From: Chloroflexota bacterium | Lineage (GTDB): Bacteria > Chloroflexota > Anaerolineae > Anaerolineales > Villigracilaceae | Direction of reading: 5' to 3' | Length of the DNA: 64,000 nt | Assembly: GCA_016234485.1 (NCBI GenBank) | Contig: JACRBL010000036.1 | Location: 62,001-126,000, forward strand | Shown here: positions 1 through 8,167 of the stretch, in pieces | How the letters are laid out: each line of letters begins with the position of its first letter | Position numbering within the stretch: the stretch's first letter is position 1 | Notes under the pieces: generated by a model | Told to the model about the DNA's origin: nothing | Database searches by the model: none | The model's input: the letters and a program-made list of their open reading frames with translations, nothing else | Position numbers and translations under genes: made by a program

Positions 1-1056
1 ATGAAGATGAAGCGCAAATCGTCCGTTTAATCTATCAATGGTACGCTTATGGCGAGGGGAAGAAAGGGCCTATGTCGGCACGACTTATCGCACGGCGCCT
101 CACTCAAATGGGCGTCCCGATTCCTCCCATTTCTGGTAGAAATTCCGACAAATGGTCCCGAACCACCGTGGGACGAATTGTCAACAGTAAAACGTATATA
201 GGCGTCTGGTATTACGGGAAAATTGGAAGCGTGAATGGTCACAGATCGCCAAACCCCGAGGATCACTGGCTCTCGGTTGAAGTTCCTGCAATCGTAGACA
301 TGGAAATATGGAATGCTACCCAGGAAAGGCGAACGACTAATATTGCTAACGCCAAACGGAACTTGAAATATTCATATTTGATGAATCGGAAGCTTAAGTG
401 TGGCGTCTGTGGTTCAAAAATCTCCGCATGTGGCAGTTACGATGGGTACAAAAACCGCCTCTATTATCGGTGTAACGCAGCTCGTGGTTATGATGATTAT
501 GAGCGGAAATGTGACAACGCGCGATATTTTAAGGCAGAGGATGTGGATTTTACTATTTGGGAATGGCTTAAGTCATTCATCAGAAATCCTGACGCTATTG
601 ATGCTGGAATTGCAGAGTACCAGGAAAATCGCGAACGCGAACAGGCGCCTATTCGAGAACGTCTTGCCGTCGTGGACGAGTTGCTTGTTGAACACCGGGC
701 ACAATTACAGAAACTTCTAGATTTATATCTGGATGGCAACTTTCCCAAGGAAGTGCTTGTTGAGAGGAGACAACGACTTCAAGATACGATTGATTCGCTT
801 GCTAGCGAAAGGGTTAATTTGGCCGGACGATTGGAAAGTTCTGCTTACTCCCCTGAGCAATTGCAAACCCTGAAAGAGTACACTTCGCAGATAGCTTCTG
901 GCTTGGATGAAGCAGAGGAAGATTTCGACTCAAGGAAATATATCGTGGAAATGCTGAGTCTGTTTGCGTCTCTTGTGATCGAATATGATGAAAAGATTGC
1001 TTATGTGACATGCGTGTTTAAAACCGCCCCTGAACGTTTGTTAATTACGCATCCAA
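1..1056. mobile_element. Right end of an integrated element carrying a large serine recombinase
   Basis: The window opens inside a large serine recombinase gene whose 3' end abuts a truncated class V aminotransferase gene on the other strand. The recognisable aminotransferase reading stops a few codons after its active-site lysine (codon at 1060-1062), so the junction lies near 1050-1060. Large serine recombinases usually sit at one end of the element they move. The rest of the element, its other junction and the missing half of the aminotransferase should lie upstream of base 1. The exact att core cannot be fixed from one junction. Confidence 0.65.
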
Positions 1057-1199
1057 ATACTTATAGGCCGAAGAGACGAGGAAATCGCAATCCAGTTTCT
1101 GCACGTCAATCGGGCCGTGCGGCGCGTATTGCACCGCGTCCACGTAGACCAGCGCGCCCGCCTCGTGCGCCATGCGGACAATTTTCGCGACCGGGTTAA
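3..1199 (+). CDS. Large serine recombinase, C-terminal part
   Basis: This is a site-specific recombinase of the resolvase/invertase large-serine type; the catalytic N-terminal domain lies before base 1. The frame is open from base 3 (EDEAQIVRLIYQWYAYG), ahead of the first internal ATG at 72. Visible parts in order are the Recombinase DNA-binding domain (RLIARRLTQMGVPIP, then WSRTTVGRIVNSKTYIG), a zinc ribbon (CGVCG near nt 408-420, then CNAARGYDDYERKC), and a coiled-coil-like Glu/Leu/Arg stretch from about nt 640 to 900. The last ~47 codons read antisense through the aminotransferase gene and are Arg/Pro-rich, so the original stop was probably lost or displaced by integration. Confidence 0.85.
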   Translation, partial: EDEAQIVRLIYQWYAYGEGKKGPMSARLIARRLTQMGVPIPPISGRNSDKWSRTTVGRIVNSKTYIGVWYYGKIGSVNGHRSPNPEDHWLSVEVPAIVDMEIWNATQERRTTNIANAKRNLKYSYLMNRKLKCGVCGSKISACGSYDGYKNRLYYRCNAARGYDDYERKCDNARYFKAEDVDFTIWEWLKSFIRNPDAIDAGIAEYQENREREQAPIRERLAVVDELLVEHRAQLQKLLDLYLDGNFPKEVLVERRQRLQDTIDSLASERVNLAGRLESSAYSPEQLQTLKEYTSQIASGLDEAEEDFDSRKYIVEMLSLFASLVIEYDEKIAYVTCVFKTAPERLLITHPNTYRPKRRGNRNPVSARQSGRAARIAPRPRRPARPPRAPCGQFSRPG

Positions 1200-1719
1200 T
1201 CGTCCCCAGCGAGTTGGACGCGTATCCCACCGCCACCAGTTTCGGCTTGCGTTCCAGCGCTTTTTCCAGTTGATCCATTTTCAGCGTGCCATCTTCCACG
1301 TCGAAGTCAATCCATGTGACGGTGGCGCCGCGGTCTTGCGCGGCCAGCGTCCATGGGGTGACGTTCGCGTCGTGGTCGAGACGCGTCACCACAATTTCGT
1401 CGCCCGCCTTCCAGTCACGCGAGAGCGAGCGGCTCATGTGTAGGGTCAGCGTTGTCATGTTATTGCCAAACACGATCTCCTCGGGCGAGGACGCGTTGTA
1501 AAAGTCCGCCATGGCCGCGTGGGCTTCGTCGAGAACCGCGTCCGATTTTTTACTGGTCTCGAACGCGCCTTCGTGATTGGCGTTGGATTCCAGCAAGTAA
1601 CGCGTGATGCGGTCGAGCGAGGGCTTGGCAATCTGCGTGCCGCCTGGGTTATCGAAGAAAATGGCAGGGCGGTCGAGCGATGGGAATTGTCTGCGAATGG
1701 CAGATAGGTTGAGGGTCAT
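1045..1719 (-). pseudogene. SufS-like class V aminotransferase, truncated by element insertion
   Basis: This is the N-terminal 224 residues of a cysteine desulfurase-like PLP enzyme (class V aminotransferase fold, normally about 400 residues). Visible features are the N-terminal FFDNPGGTQIAKPSL, the cofactor-side segment RLDHDANVTPW, VDAVQYAPHGPIDV, and CDFLVSSAYKY, where the lysine would form the Schiff base. The normal continuation (F/YFGPH...) is replaced by LDA and a stop, exactly where the serine recombinase gene begins on the other strand. The start ATG at 1719 has GGAG about nine bases upstream. An active enzyme is unlikely because the whole C-terminal half is missing. Confidence 0.8.
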
Positions 1720-1795
1720 TGCGGCGCTCCATGTTTATGCGATTCAATCGGTTTGGTTGTATACTAAAATTGTACCCCACGAACAAGGAGATGCC

Positions 1796-2209
1796 ATGTT
1801 CGAAAAAATCCTGCTTTCAGTAGACGGTTCGGATCATGCCCTGCGGGCCGCAAAATTTGCCGGCGAGCTGGCCCGCCAAATGAAATCGGAGCGGCTGAGG
1901 ATCGTGGTTTCATTTGAACCCATTCCTCCCTATCTGGGCGAACCCAACATGCAATCTGCCATCAACGCGCGCCTGGAAGAGGCACAGGGTATTTTGCACG
2001 CGGCGGAACAGGCGGTGGGTTCCATCCCTGGCGAAATTCACACCGAGTTGATCGAAGGCTCGGCCGCCGAGGCCATTCTCGATGTGGCGCGTACCCGCGA
2101 AAGCGACGTGATCGTGATGGGCGCGCGCGCGGCCTGGGTCGCATTGCCGCGGCGGTGCTGGGAAGCGTCAGCCAAAAGGTGGTGGCGCATGCGCCCTGCC
2201 CCGTGTTGA
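1796..2209 (+). CDS. Universal stress protein (UspA family), frameshifted near the C-terminus
   Basis: This is a small cytoplasmic UspA-fold protein. It starts at ATG 1796 behind AAGGAG and begins MFEKILLSVDGSDHALRAA, the typical first strand and ATP-site Asp. The frame as read ends AAWVALPRRCWEASAK.., which is not Usp-like. From 2131 a different frame reads GLGRIAAAVLGSVSQKVVAHA and then PCPVLIV, stopping at 2217. Joined after MGAR this restores the family ATP-binding motif G-x2-G-x9-G-S. The shift lies in the alternating GC run at 2120-2131. It may be a real lesion or a sequencing error. The family usually has about 140 residues, matching the repaired length. Confidence 0.8.
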   Translation: MFEKILLSVDGSDHALRAAKFAGELARQMKSERLRIVVSFEPIPPYLGEPNMQSAINARLEEAQGILHAAEQAVGSIPGEIHTELIEGSAAEAILDVARTRESDVIVMGARAAWVALPRRCWEASAKRWWRMRPAPC

Positions 2210-2223
2210 TAGTCTGATAGTTG

Positions 2224-2823
2224 CTAGTCTGCTGGTCGGGCGAGACGCTCAGCGCTCGCGAACTCTTCGGGGGTGTTGACATTCCAAAAGCATAACCCCG
2301 ATGGATCGGCCGCGACGATTTCGTCACGCGTCAACTCGCGCACTTTGACCGACGGGAACCAGGCGATGACCTTCCACAAGTCCGCATCAAGCGCGGCTTT
2401 GATGGCGGGGACGCATGTGCCTCGACGGTAGACCGCGTGGAACGGCTCATAGCCATCCTCCGTTTTTGCGATGACCACATCCGCCTCTTCCTGGACGAGA
2501 AGCCGCGTCGCGGTTTCGAAGAGCGCTTTGCTCGCGAACGGCATGTCGCACGCGACGACGCCCACGATGGGATGCGCCGCCGAAGCGACCGCGGTGTAGA
2601 GTCCGCCCAAGGCGCCGCGCCCCGGCGCGAGGTCCGAAACGAGGCGAGGGCCGAGGAAGGCGTAATCTGCGGGGCGATTCGTCGTCACGATGATTTCGTC
2701 CGCGAGGGGCGCGAGTCTATCAAGCGCTTGTTGAATGAGGGGTCGCCCCAAAAACGTCTTGAGGGCTTTATCTTCGCCCATGCGCTCGGACTTTCCACCG
2801 GCCTGGATGACAAGGCTGAACAT
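2224..2823 (-). CDS. mobA: Molybdenum cofactor guanylyltransferase (MobA-like)
   Basis: This nucleotidyltransferase should attach GMP to molybdopterin in the cytoplasm. The N-terminus LVIQAGGKSERMGEDKAL is the family's nucleotide-binding signature, and CDMPF around residue 97 is the metal/nucleotide-binding Asp motif. The 199-residue length is normal. The start at 2823 has no Shine-Dalgarno sequence; a TATAAT box ends seven bases upstream, suggesting a leaderless mRNA. The gene diverges from the AmrS-type radical SAM gene. A MobA/CTP-type nucleotidyltransferase for another cofactor cannot be fully excluded. Confidence 0.85.
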   Translation of the reverse strand: MFSLVIQAGGKSERMGEDKALKTFLGRPLIQQALDRLAPLADEIIVTTNRPADYAFLGPRLVSDLAPGRGALGGLYTAVASAAHPIVGVVACDMPFASKALFETATRLLVQEEADVVIAKTEDGYEPFHAVYRRGTCVPAIKAALDADLWKVIAWFPSVKVRELTRDEIVAADPSGLCFWNVNTPEEFASAERLARPAD

Positions 2824-2830
2824 GCGGTGT

Positions 2831-2836
2831 ATTATA
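2831..2836 (-). promoter_or_regulatory. -10 box of mobA, leaderless arrangement
   Basis: TATAAT lies seven bases before the mobA ATG, with TTCGAC (2854-2859) 17 bases further upstream as a plausible -35. There is no Shine-Dalgarno sequence. Confidence 0.6.
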
Positions 2837-2885
2837 CTGGTCGAACATTACAGGTCGAAGGTCGAAAGCTAGGCTCGTATCGTTT

Positions 2886-2930
2886 TCCAGCAGTTGCGCT
2901 GTTGTGGCGGCAGTGCAACTGTCGCAATAC
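2886..2930. repeat. CAGTTGC double-hairpin intergenic repeat
   Basis: Two adjacent imperfect hairpins (CCAGCAGTTGCGCTGTTGTGG and CGGCAGTGCAACTGTCG) sit between mobA and the radical SAM gene. The same two-hairpin pattern recurs at 23345-23450. Confidence 0.55.
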
Positions 2931-2952
2931 TTATCAAAAGTTGAAGGTAAAT

Positions 2953-4062
2953 GTGAGTATCGCAAATGTTCTCGATCAACTCACGAAGGAAGGAGAACTT
3001 TACACGCGTGAAGAGGGCAGCGCGGTGCGCTGTGTCGCGTGCGGACATCGATGCCTGATACGCGAGGGGCGGCGGGGGATTTGTCAGGTGCGGTTCAATG
3101 AGGGAGGAGTGTTGCGCGTTCCGTTTGGTTACGTGGCCGCGTTGCAGGCTGACCCCATTGAGAAGAAGCCTTTCAATCACGTTTTCCCCGGTGAAACCGC
3201 GCTGACGTTTGGAATGCTGGGTTGCGATTTTCATTGCGGGTATTGCCAAAACTGGTACACATCTCAAGCCATGCGCGAGCCAGAATCGGATTCGTCTGTA
3301 AATTTGATTCGCGAAATTACGCCCGCACGAATCGTGGATGCCGCGCGGCGGACGCGGGCTTCGGTGGTTGTCTCTTCATATAATGAACCGCTGATCACCA
3401 GCGAGTGGGCGGCGGCGATTTTTAAAGAGGCGAAGGCCGCGGGGTTGAAGTGCGCGTATGTGTCGAACGGCAACAACACGCCTGAGGTGATGGAGTATTT
3501 GCGTCCGTATCTCGACGCGTATAAAGTGGATTTGAAATCCATGAACGATAAAAATTATCGCAAGCTGGGCGGGGTGTTGCAAAATACGCTGGACGGAATC
3601 CAGCGCGCGGGCGCGCTGGGGATTTGGGTGGAGGTTGTGACTCTCGTGATCCCAGGCTTCAACGATTCGAACGAGGAACTGTGGGACGCGGCGCGTTTTC
3701 TGGCGAGCGTTTCGCCCGATATCCCCTGGCACGTGACGGCCTTCCACAAAGATTACAAGATGACGGAAAACGATAACACCGACGCGCGTACGCTCCAGCG
3801 CGCGGCAGATATTGGGCGCGAGGCGGGGTTGCACTTTGTCTATGCTGGGAATTTGCCCGGGCATGTGGGCGAGTATGAGCATACGTTTTGCCCGGGGTGC
3901 AATCGGCCGGCCATCGAGCGACGCGGCTACAGGGTCCGCGCGTACCGAGTGACGGGGGAGGGAAAATGCGCGTCGTGCGGGACGGTCATCCCCGGCGTGT
4001 GGACGGGCGATCCGAGCGGAGTCCGGATCAATGGCGCGGGAATCCCATTGCCTGTGTTTTGA
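2953..4062 (+). CDS. amrS: AmmeMemoRadiSam-system radical SAM enzyme (AmrS-like)
   Basis: This is a radical SAM protein of the PflA-like COG1180 group. The cluster motif CxxxCxxC appears as GCDFHCGYCQNW about 90 residues in, preceded by a Cys pair region (VRCVACGHRCLI) and followed by a second cysteine set near the C-terminus (FCPGCNRP and CASCG), as in AmrS proteins of the AMMECR1/Memo-associated system. The substrate of this system is not established. I chose GTG 2953 because AAGG lies five bases upstream. The frame stays open back to 2437, but that stretch is antisense to mobA. No AMMECR1 or Memo partner is visible nearby. Confidence 0.8.
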   Translation: MSIANVLDQLTKEGELYTREEGSAVRCVACGHRCLIREGRRGICQVRFNEGGVLRVPFGYVAALQADPIEKKPFNHVFPGETALTFGMLGCDFHCGYCQNWYTSQAMREPESDSSVNLIREITPARIVDAARRTRASVVVSSYNEPLITSEWAAAIFKEAKAAGLKCAYVSNGNNTPEVMEYLRPYLDAYKVDLKSMNDKNYRKLGGVLQNTLDGIQRAGALGIWVEVVTLVIPGFNDSNEELWDAARFLASVSPDIPWHVTAFHKDYKMTENDNTDARTLQRAADIGREAGLHFVYAGNLPGHVGEYEHTFCPGCNRPAIERRGYRVRAYRVTGEGKCASCGTVIPGVWTGDPSGVRINGAGIPLPVF

Positions 4063-4076
4063 ATTGGATTTTGCTG

Positions 4077-4082
4077 TATAAT
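4077..4082 (+). promoter_or_regulatory. -10 box for the peptide-type ABC operon
   Basis: TATAAT follows the radical SAM stop closely and would give a 5' leader of about 110 nt before the binding-protein GTG. No convincing -35 is seen at 17 bases. Confidence 0.4.
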
Positions 4083-4198
4083 TTTGAGACCTTTTGCATG
4101 ATTTTGCAGAAAGGAGGCGAAAGCCCCTCAAGATATTTCATCGTTCCCCCAGCCCTGTTCGTCACCTTACCCAACACTCTCAAATGGAGGAGAGAACC

Positions 4199-5977
4199 GT
4201 GAATAAGAAACTGTTTAACCTGCTTTCCCTGCTCGTGTTGGCCAGCATGATGCTGGCGGCCTGCGGCGGACAAGCGACCGAAGCCCCCGCCACGGAAGCC
4301 CCGGCCACCGAGGCTCCCGCGACCGAAGCGCCCACTGAGGCGCCCACTGCGGCTCCGACCCCTGAGCCCACCCCCATCCCCGATGTTCCGATCGCGACCT
4401 TTGATGGAACTTCGCTTTCCGTCCCCGCTGAGGAATGCAACGGCGATTACGCTGGCTTGATCCAGTCTGTCGTCGCGACCGACGCGAACACCGTGACCTT
4501 CACGCTCTGCCGCCCGGATCCTGCCTTCCTCTCGAAGATTGCCTTCAACGTGTATGGCATCTATCCCTCCGAGTGGATCGAAGCTACCGCGGGCGATGGC
4601 ATTCGCACCAGCGAGGGCCTCGAGCATCCCATCGGCACTGGCCCCTACATGGTGAGCGAGTGGAAACGCGGCGAAAGCGTGACCCTGTCCGCCAACCCCG
4701 AATATTGGGGCGAGGCGCCGTACGCCGAAACCCTGGTCTTCCGCTGGTCGACCGAGTCTGCGGCTCGTATGCTCGAACTGCAAGCCGGCACCGTGGACGC
4801 GATTGACAACGTCGGCCCCGAAGATTTCGAGACCGTGAAGAACGACGCGACCCTACAATTGAAGGAACGCCCGGCCTTGAATGTGTTCTACATCGGCATC
4901 ACCAACACCGTGGCCCCGTTCGATAATGTCAAGGTTCGCCAGGCGATCGCGCAGGGCATTGACCGCCAGCGCATCGTGGATACCTTCTATCCGCCAGGAT
5001 CCGAGGTTGCCAGCCACTTTACCCCATGCGCCATCCCGAACGGCTGCGTGGGCGATGCGTGGTACGAGTTCAACGCGGATGCCGCCAAGGCCCTGTTGGC
5101 CGAGGCCGGTTACCCCGATGGCTTCGCGATGAAACTGTACTATCGTGACGTCGTGCGCGGCTACCTGCCCCAGGTAAGCAACGTGGCCCAGGATATTCAG
5201 GCGCAGTTGAAGGAAAACCTGAACATTGACGCCGAGATCGTTGTGATGGAATCGGGCGCGTTTATCGAAGCCTCCACCTCCGGCTCGCTGACCGACGGCA
5301 TCTACCTGCTCGGTTGGGGCGCGGACTATCCCCACATCACCAACTTCCTCGATTACCACTTCGGCGCGGCCAACCCGCAATTCGGAACCCAGTCTGACAC
5401 CTACACCGACCTGTTGGTCGAAGGCGCGCAGATCGGCATTCCTACCGAAGCGGAATCGATCTACGTGGAAATCAACAACGCCATCCGTGAATACGTCCCG
5501 ATGATTCCCGTCGCTCATGGCGGCTCGGGCGTGGCCTATCGCGCCGACGTAACCAACCCGCAGGCCAGCCCGCTCGGCACCGAGTTGTTCTACGTCTCCG
5601 ATCCCGGCGGCCGCGACACCTTCGTCTGGATGCAGAACGCCGAACCCATCAGCCTCTTCTGCGCCGATGAGTCCGACGGCGAGTCGCTGCGCGTTTGCGA
5701 GCAGGTCGTTGAATCGCTCTACACCTACGAGATCAACGGCTCCGACGCCATCCCCGCGCTGGCTGAATCCTGCACGCCGAACGAAGACCTGACCGTTTGG
5801 ACCTGCGCTCTGCGCAAGGGCGTGAAGTTCCACGACGGCTCGGACTTCGACGCCGCGGACGTGGTTGCCACCTTCAACATGGGCCTGAACATCGGCTCTC
5901 CGTTCCACGTGGGCAACACCAACCTGTGGGAGTACTTCGATTACCTCTGGGGCCTGATGAAGAAACCCGGTGGATAG
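4199..5977 (+). CDS. Family 5 ABC substrate-binding lipoprotein, apparently circularly permuted
   Basis: This is an extracytoplasmic binding protein for a peptide/nickel-type ABC importer. The start is GTG 4199 with GGAGGAGA upstream. A lipoprotein signal ends LAAC (Cys22), followed by an Ala/Thr/Glu/Pro repeat linker. Residues ~83-460 match the middle and end of the SBP_bac_5 fold: TVTFTLCRPDPAFLSK, HPIGTGPYMVSEW, DNVKVRQAIAQGIDR, and the final AH..SGVAYRADV strand. Residues ~472-592 match its normal beginning: ESLRVCEQVVESLYTYE, PALAESC, LRKGVKFHDGSDF.AADVV. The order is therefore rotated, with the break after the NPYHK...YEYF-equivalent region. It heads an operon with two permeases. Confidence 0.85.
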   Translation: MNKKLFNLLSLLVLASMMLAACGGQATEAPATEAPATEAPATEAPTEAPTAAPTPEPTPIPDVPIATFDGTSLSVPAEECNGDYAGLIQSVVATDANTVTFTLCRPDPAFLSKIAFNVYGIYPSEWIEATAGDGIRTSEGLEHPIGTGPYMVSEWKRGESVTLSANPEYWGEAPYAETLVFRWSTESAARMLELQAGTVDAIDNVGPEDFETVKNDATLQLKERPALNVFYIGITNTVAPFDNVKVRQAIAQGIDRQRIVDTFYPPGSEVASHFTPCAIPNGCVGDAWYEFNADAAKALLAEAGYPDGFAMKLYYRDVVRGYLPQVSNVAQDIQAQLKENLNIDAEIVVMESGAFIEASTSGSLTDGIYLLGWGADYPHITNFLDYHFGAANPQFGTQSDTYTDLLVEGAQIGIPTEAESIYVEINNAIREYVPMIPVAHGGSGVAYRADVTNPQASPLGTELFYVSDPGGRDTFVWMQNAEPISLFCADESDGESLRVCEQVVESLYTYEINGSDAIPALAESCTPNEDLTVWTCALRKGVKFHDGSDFDAADVVATFNMGLNIGSPFHVGNTNLWEYFDYLWGLMKKPGG

Positions 5978-6058
5978 TCGTTAGCGACTTCCGTTTTTTG
6001 CAAGCCATACGGGATGGCGGGGAACCGCCATCCCGTATTCTCAAAGGAATCACCAGCC

Positions 6059-7141
6059 ATGATGCTCCAATACATCCTGCGGCGCGTGTTGACTTCGATC
6101 CCGGTCATATTTGGTATTTTGCTTGTGACGTTTATGCTGGCGCGCGTCATCCCCGGCGATCCGTGCCGCGCCATTTTGGGGGAAAAGGCCACCGAAGAGG
6201 TGTGCAGTCGTTTTATTCGCGAAAAGGGACTCGACCAGCCCCTGATGAAACAATTCGGCATTTATTTGGGAGAGATCGGGCGCGGCGAGTTTGGGCAATC
6301 GTACCGCCTCAGCCTGCCGATCTCGCGCCTGCTGGCCGAGCGCCTGCCGACCACGGTGGAGTTGAGCGTCTCCGCGCTGATGGTCAGCCTGCTGGTGGGG
6401 ATTCCCCTGGGCATCATTTCGGCGGTAAAGCATAATTCATGGGTTGACGTTCTTACAATGATCTGGGCCAACACCGGCGTATCCATGCCGGTCTTCTGGT
6501 TGGGGTTGATGCTGGCCTATGTGTTTTCATTATTACTCAAAGACACACCCTTCTGGTTGCCTCCCTCGGGCCGCGTCAGCCCGGGCATTCCCGACGATCC
6601 ATTCTATGAAGTGTGGGGCATGACCTTGACGGATGGAACCTTCCTCTTTGGGCTGTTGGGGTTCATCTCGCGCATGAACGTCATTAACGCCCTGCTCAGC
6701 GCCAATTGGGAACTTCTCAAAGACTCCATTGAACACCTCATCCTGCCGTCGCTGGCGCTTGGAACGATCCCAATGGCGTTGATCGCGCGTATGGCGCGAT
6801 CGTCCATGCTCGATGTGCTTGGGCAGGATTACATCCGTACCGCGCGCGCCAAAGGCTTATCGTTCAATGCGGTGATATTCAAACACGCTTTTCGCAATTC
6901 GCTTTTGCCGCTCGTCACCGTGATCGGGCTTTCGCTGGGAAGCCTGCTTGGCGGCGCGGTTCTCACCGAAACCATCTTCGGACTCTCCGGCGTGGGGCGC
7001 ACCCTCTTTGAAGCGATCACCGCAAGGGACTATGGCATTGTGCAGGCCTTCACCGTGGTCATCGCCGTTTTCTTCGTGGCGCTCAACCTGCTGGTGGATA
7101 TTTCCTACGCCTATCTCGATCCCCGCATCCGACTCAACTAG
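6059..7141 (+). CDS. Peptide-type ABC transporter permease, DppB-like
   Basis: This is an integral membrane subunit that forms the pore with the next gene product. The N-terminus MMLQYILRRVLTSIPVIFGI and ARVIPGDPC are typical of DppB/OppB permeases. The ATPase-contact EAA loop is visible as ARMARSSMLDVLGQDYIRTA followed by RAKG. The 360-residue length is normal to slightly long, with an extended extracytoplasmic region around residues 160-210. AAAGGA precedes the start, which is one of two adjacent ATGs. The gene lies 81 bp behind the binding protein. No ATPase gene follows, so a DppD/DppF pair must come from elsewhere. Confidence 0.9.
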   Translation: MMLQYILRRVLTSIPVIFGILLVTFMLARVIPGDPCRAILGEKATEEVCSRFIREKGLDQPLMKQFGIYLGEIGRGEFGQSYRLSLPISRLLAERLPTTVELSVSALMVSLLVGIPLGIISAVKHNSWVDVLTMIWANTGVSMPVFWLGLMLAYVFSLLLKDTPFWLPPSGRVSPGIPDDPFYEVWGMTLTDGTFLFGLLGFISRMNVINALLSANWELLKDSIEHLILPSLALGTIPMALIARMARSSMLDVLGQDYIRTARAKGLSFNAVIFKHAFRNSLLPLVTVIGLSLGSLLGGAVLTETIFGLSGVGRTLFEAITARDYGIVQAFTVVIAVFFVALNLLVDISYAYLDPRIRLN

Positions 7142-7150
7142 GAAACCCTC

Positions 7151-8113
7151 ATGACACAGGATAACAAAGTCGCCGCGCTCGACGCCGAGGGCCTCACCCT
7201 CAAATCGGTTAGCCTTTGGCAGGTGACGTGGAGACGTCTCTTTCGCCGCCGTTCCGCCATGGTGGGGCTGGGCATCCTCGGGGCGCTCATTTTGATCGCC
7301 TTCGCCGCGCCATTGCTCGCGCCCTATGACCCGATCCGATCCATGCTGGACGTGGACGGCTATCCCAGGGAATTTGCCAAACGAAGAGCTGCCCCCTGCA
7401 TCCACATTATGGGCGACTGTCCGGACGAACAACCGCAACACATCATGGGATTGGATGGTAACGTGCGCGACGCGTTCAGCCGCCTGCTCTACGGCACGCG
7501 CATCAGCCTGTTCATCGGATTCTCCACCGTCACCTTTGCCATCGTCATCGGGACGGTTCTCGGCGCGGTGAGCGGATATTTCGGCGGCTGGCTGGATAAC
7601 GTCATCATGCGCTTCATGGACGTCCTTCTGGCGTTTCCCTCGCTTCTTTTGGCGATCGCCATCGTGACCGTGCTCGGGCCAGGGCTGACAAACGCGTTGC
7701 TGGCGATCGGCATCGTCTCGATTCCATCCTACGCGCGCGTGGTGAGGTCGTCTGTCCTATCGGTTCGCGAAATGGACTATGTATCGGCCACTCGTGCGCT
7801 GGGCGGATCCAACTTTGACATTTTGTTCCGCCGCATCCTCCCCAACGCGTTGACGCCCCTCATCGTGCAAGGCACGCTCGGCATCGCCAGCGCCATTCTC
7901 GATGCGGCCGCGCTCTCGTTTCTCGGCCTCGGCGCGCAACCGCCCCTGCCCGAGTGGGGCAAGATGCTGGCGGATGAACGCAACCAGGTCTTCACTGCGC
8001 CGCACCTCGTCTTTTATCCCGGCTTCGCCATCATGCTGACCGTGCTGGCCTTCAACCTGCTTGGCGACGGCCTGCGCGACGCGCTGGATCCGCGGCTGGC
8101 GCATAACACGTAA
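7151..8113 (+). CDS. Peptide-type ABC transporter permease, DppC-like
   Basis: This is the second membrane subunit of the importer. Features are WRRLFRRRSAMVGLGILG before the first membrane helix, APLLAPYDP, SRLLYGTRISLFIG, the EAA loop (SVLSVREMDYVSATRALGGS) and a C-terminus ending FNLLGDGLRDALDPRL, all family-typical. The extracytoplasmic loop after helix 1 contains an extra stretch with two cysteines (APCIHIMGDCPDE), not usual in the family. The start lies nine bases behind the dppB-like stop. A strong terminator follows. Confidence 0.9.
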   Translation: MTQDNKVAALDAEGLTLKSVSLWQVTWRRLFRRRSAMVGLGILGALILIAFAAPLLAPYDPIRSMLDVDGYPREFAKRRAAPCIHIMGDCPDEQPQHIMGLDGNVRDAFSRLLYGTRISLFIGFSTVTFAIVIGTVLGAVSGYFGGWLDNVIMRFMDVLLAFPSLLLAIAIVTVLGPGLTNALLAIGIVSIPSYARVVRSSVLSVREMDYVSATRALGGSNFDILFRRILPNALTPLIVQGTLGIASAILDAAALSFLGLGAQPPLPEWGKMLADERNQVFTAPHLVFYPGFAIMLTVLAFNLLGDGLRDALDPRLAHNT

Positions 8114-8130
8114 AATATTCTGTATAAAAA

Positions 8131-8163
8131 AAACGGCAGACGTTTTCGATGCGTCTGCCGTTT
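8131..8163. terminator. Bidirectional terminator between DppC-like and rhomboid genes
   Basis: A twelve-base stem (AAACGGCAGACG with CGTCTGCCGTTT) and 9-base loop lies between convergent genes, with T-rich tracts on both strands. Confidence 0.85.
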
Positions 8164-8167
8164 TGGT

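Noticed and set aside
1057-1199. C-terminal end of the recombinase frame
   Set aside because: This portion runs antisense through the aminotransferase gene and reads Arg/Pro-rich, so it is not part of the original protein.
2437-2952. In-frame extension of the radical SAM gene upstream of 2953
   Set aside because: It is antisense to mobA, has no family similarity, and GTG 2953 has a nearby AAGG.
4199-5977. Two separate binding-protein genes joined by a lost stop
   Set aside because: The two parts complement rather than duplicate one another, and there is only one signal peptide, so a rotation explains it better.
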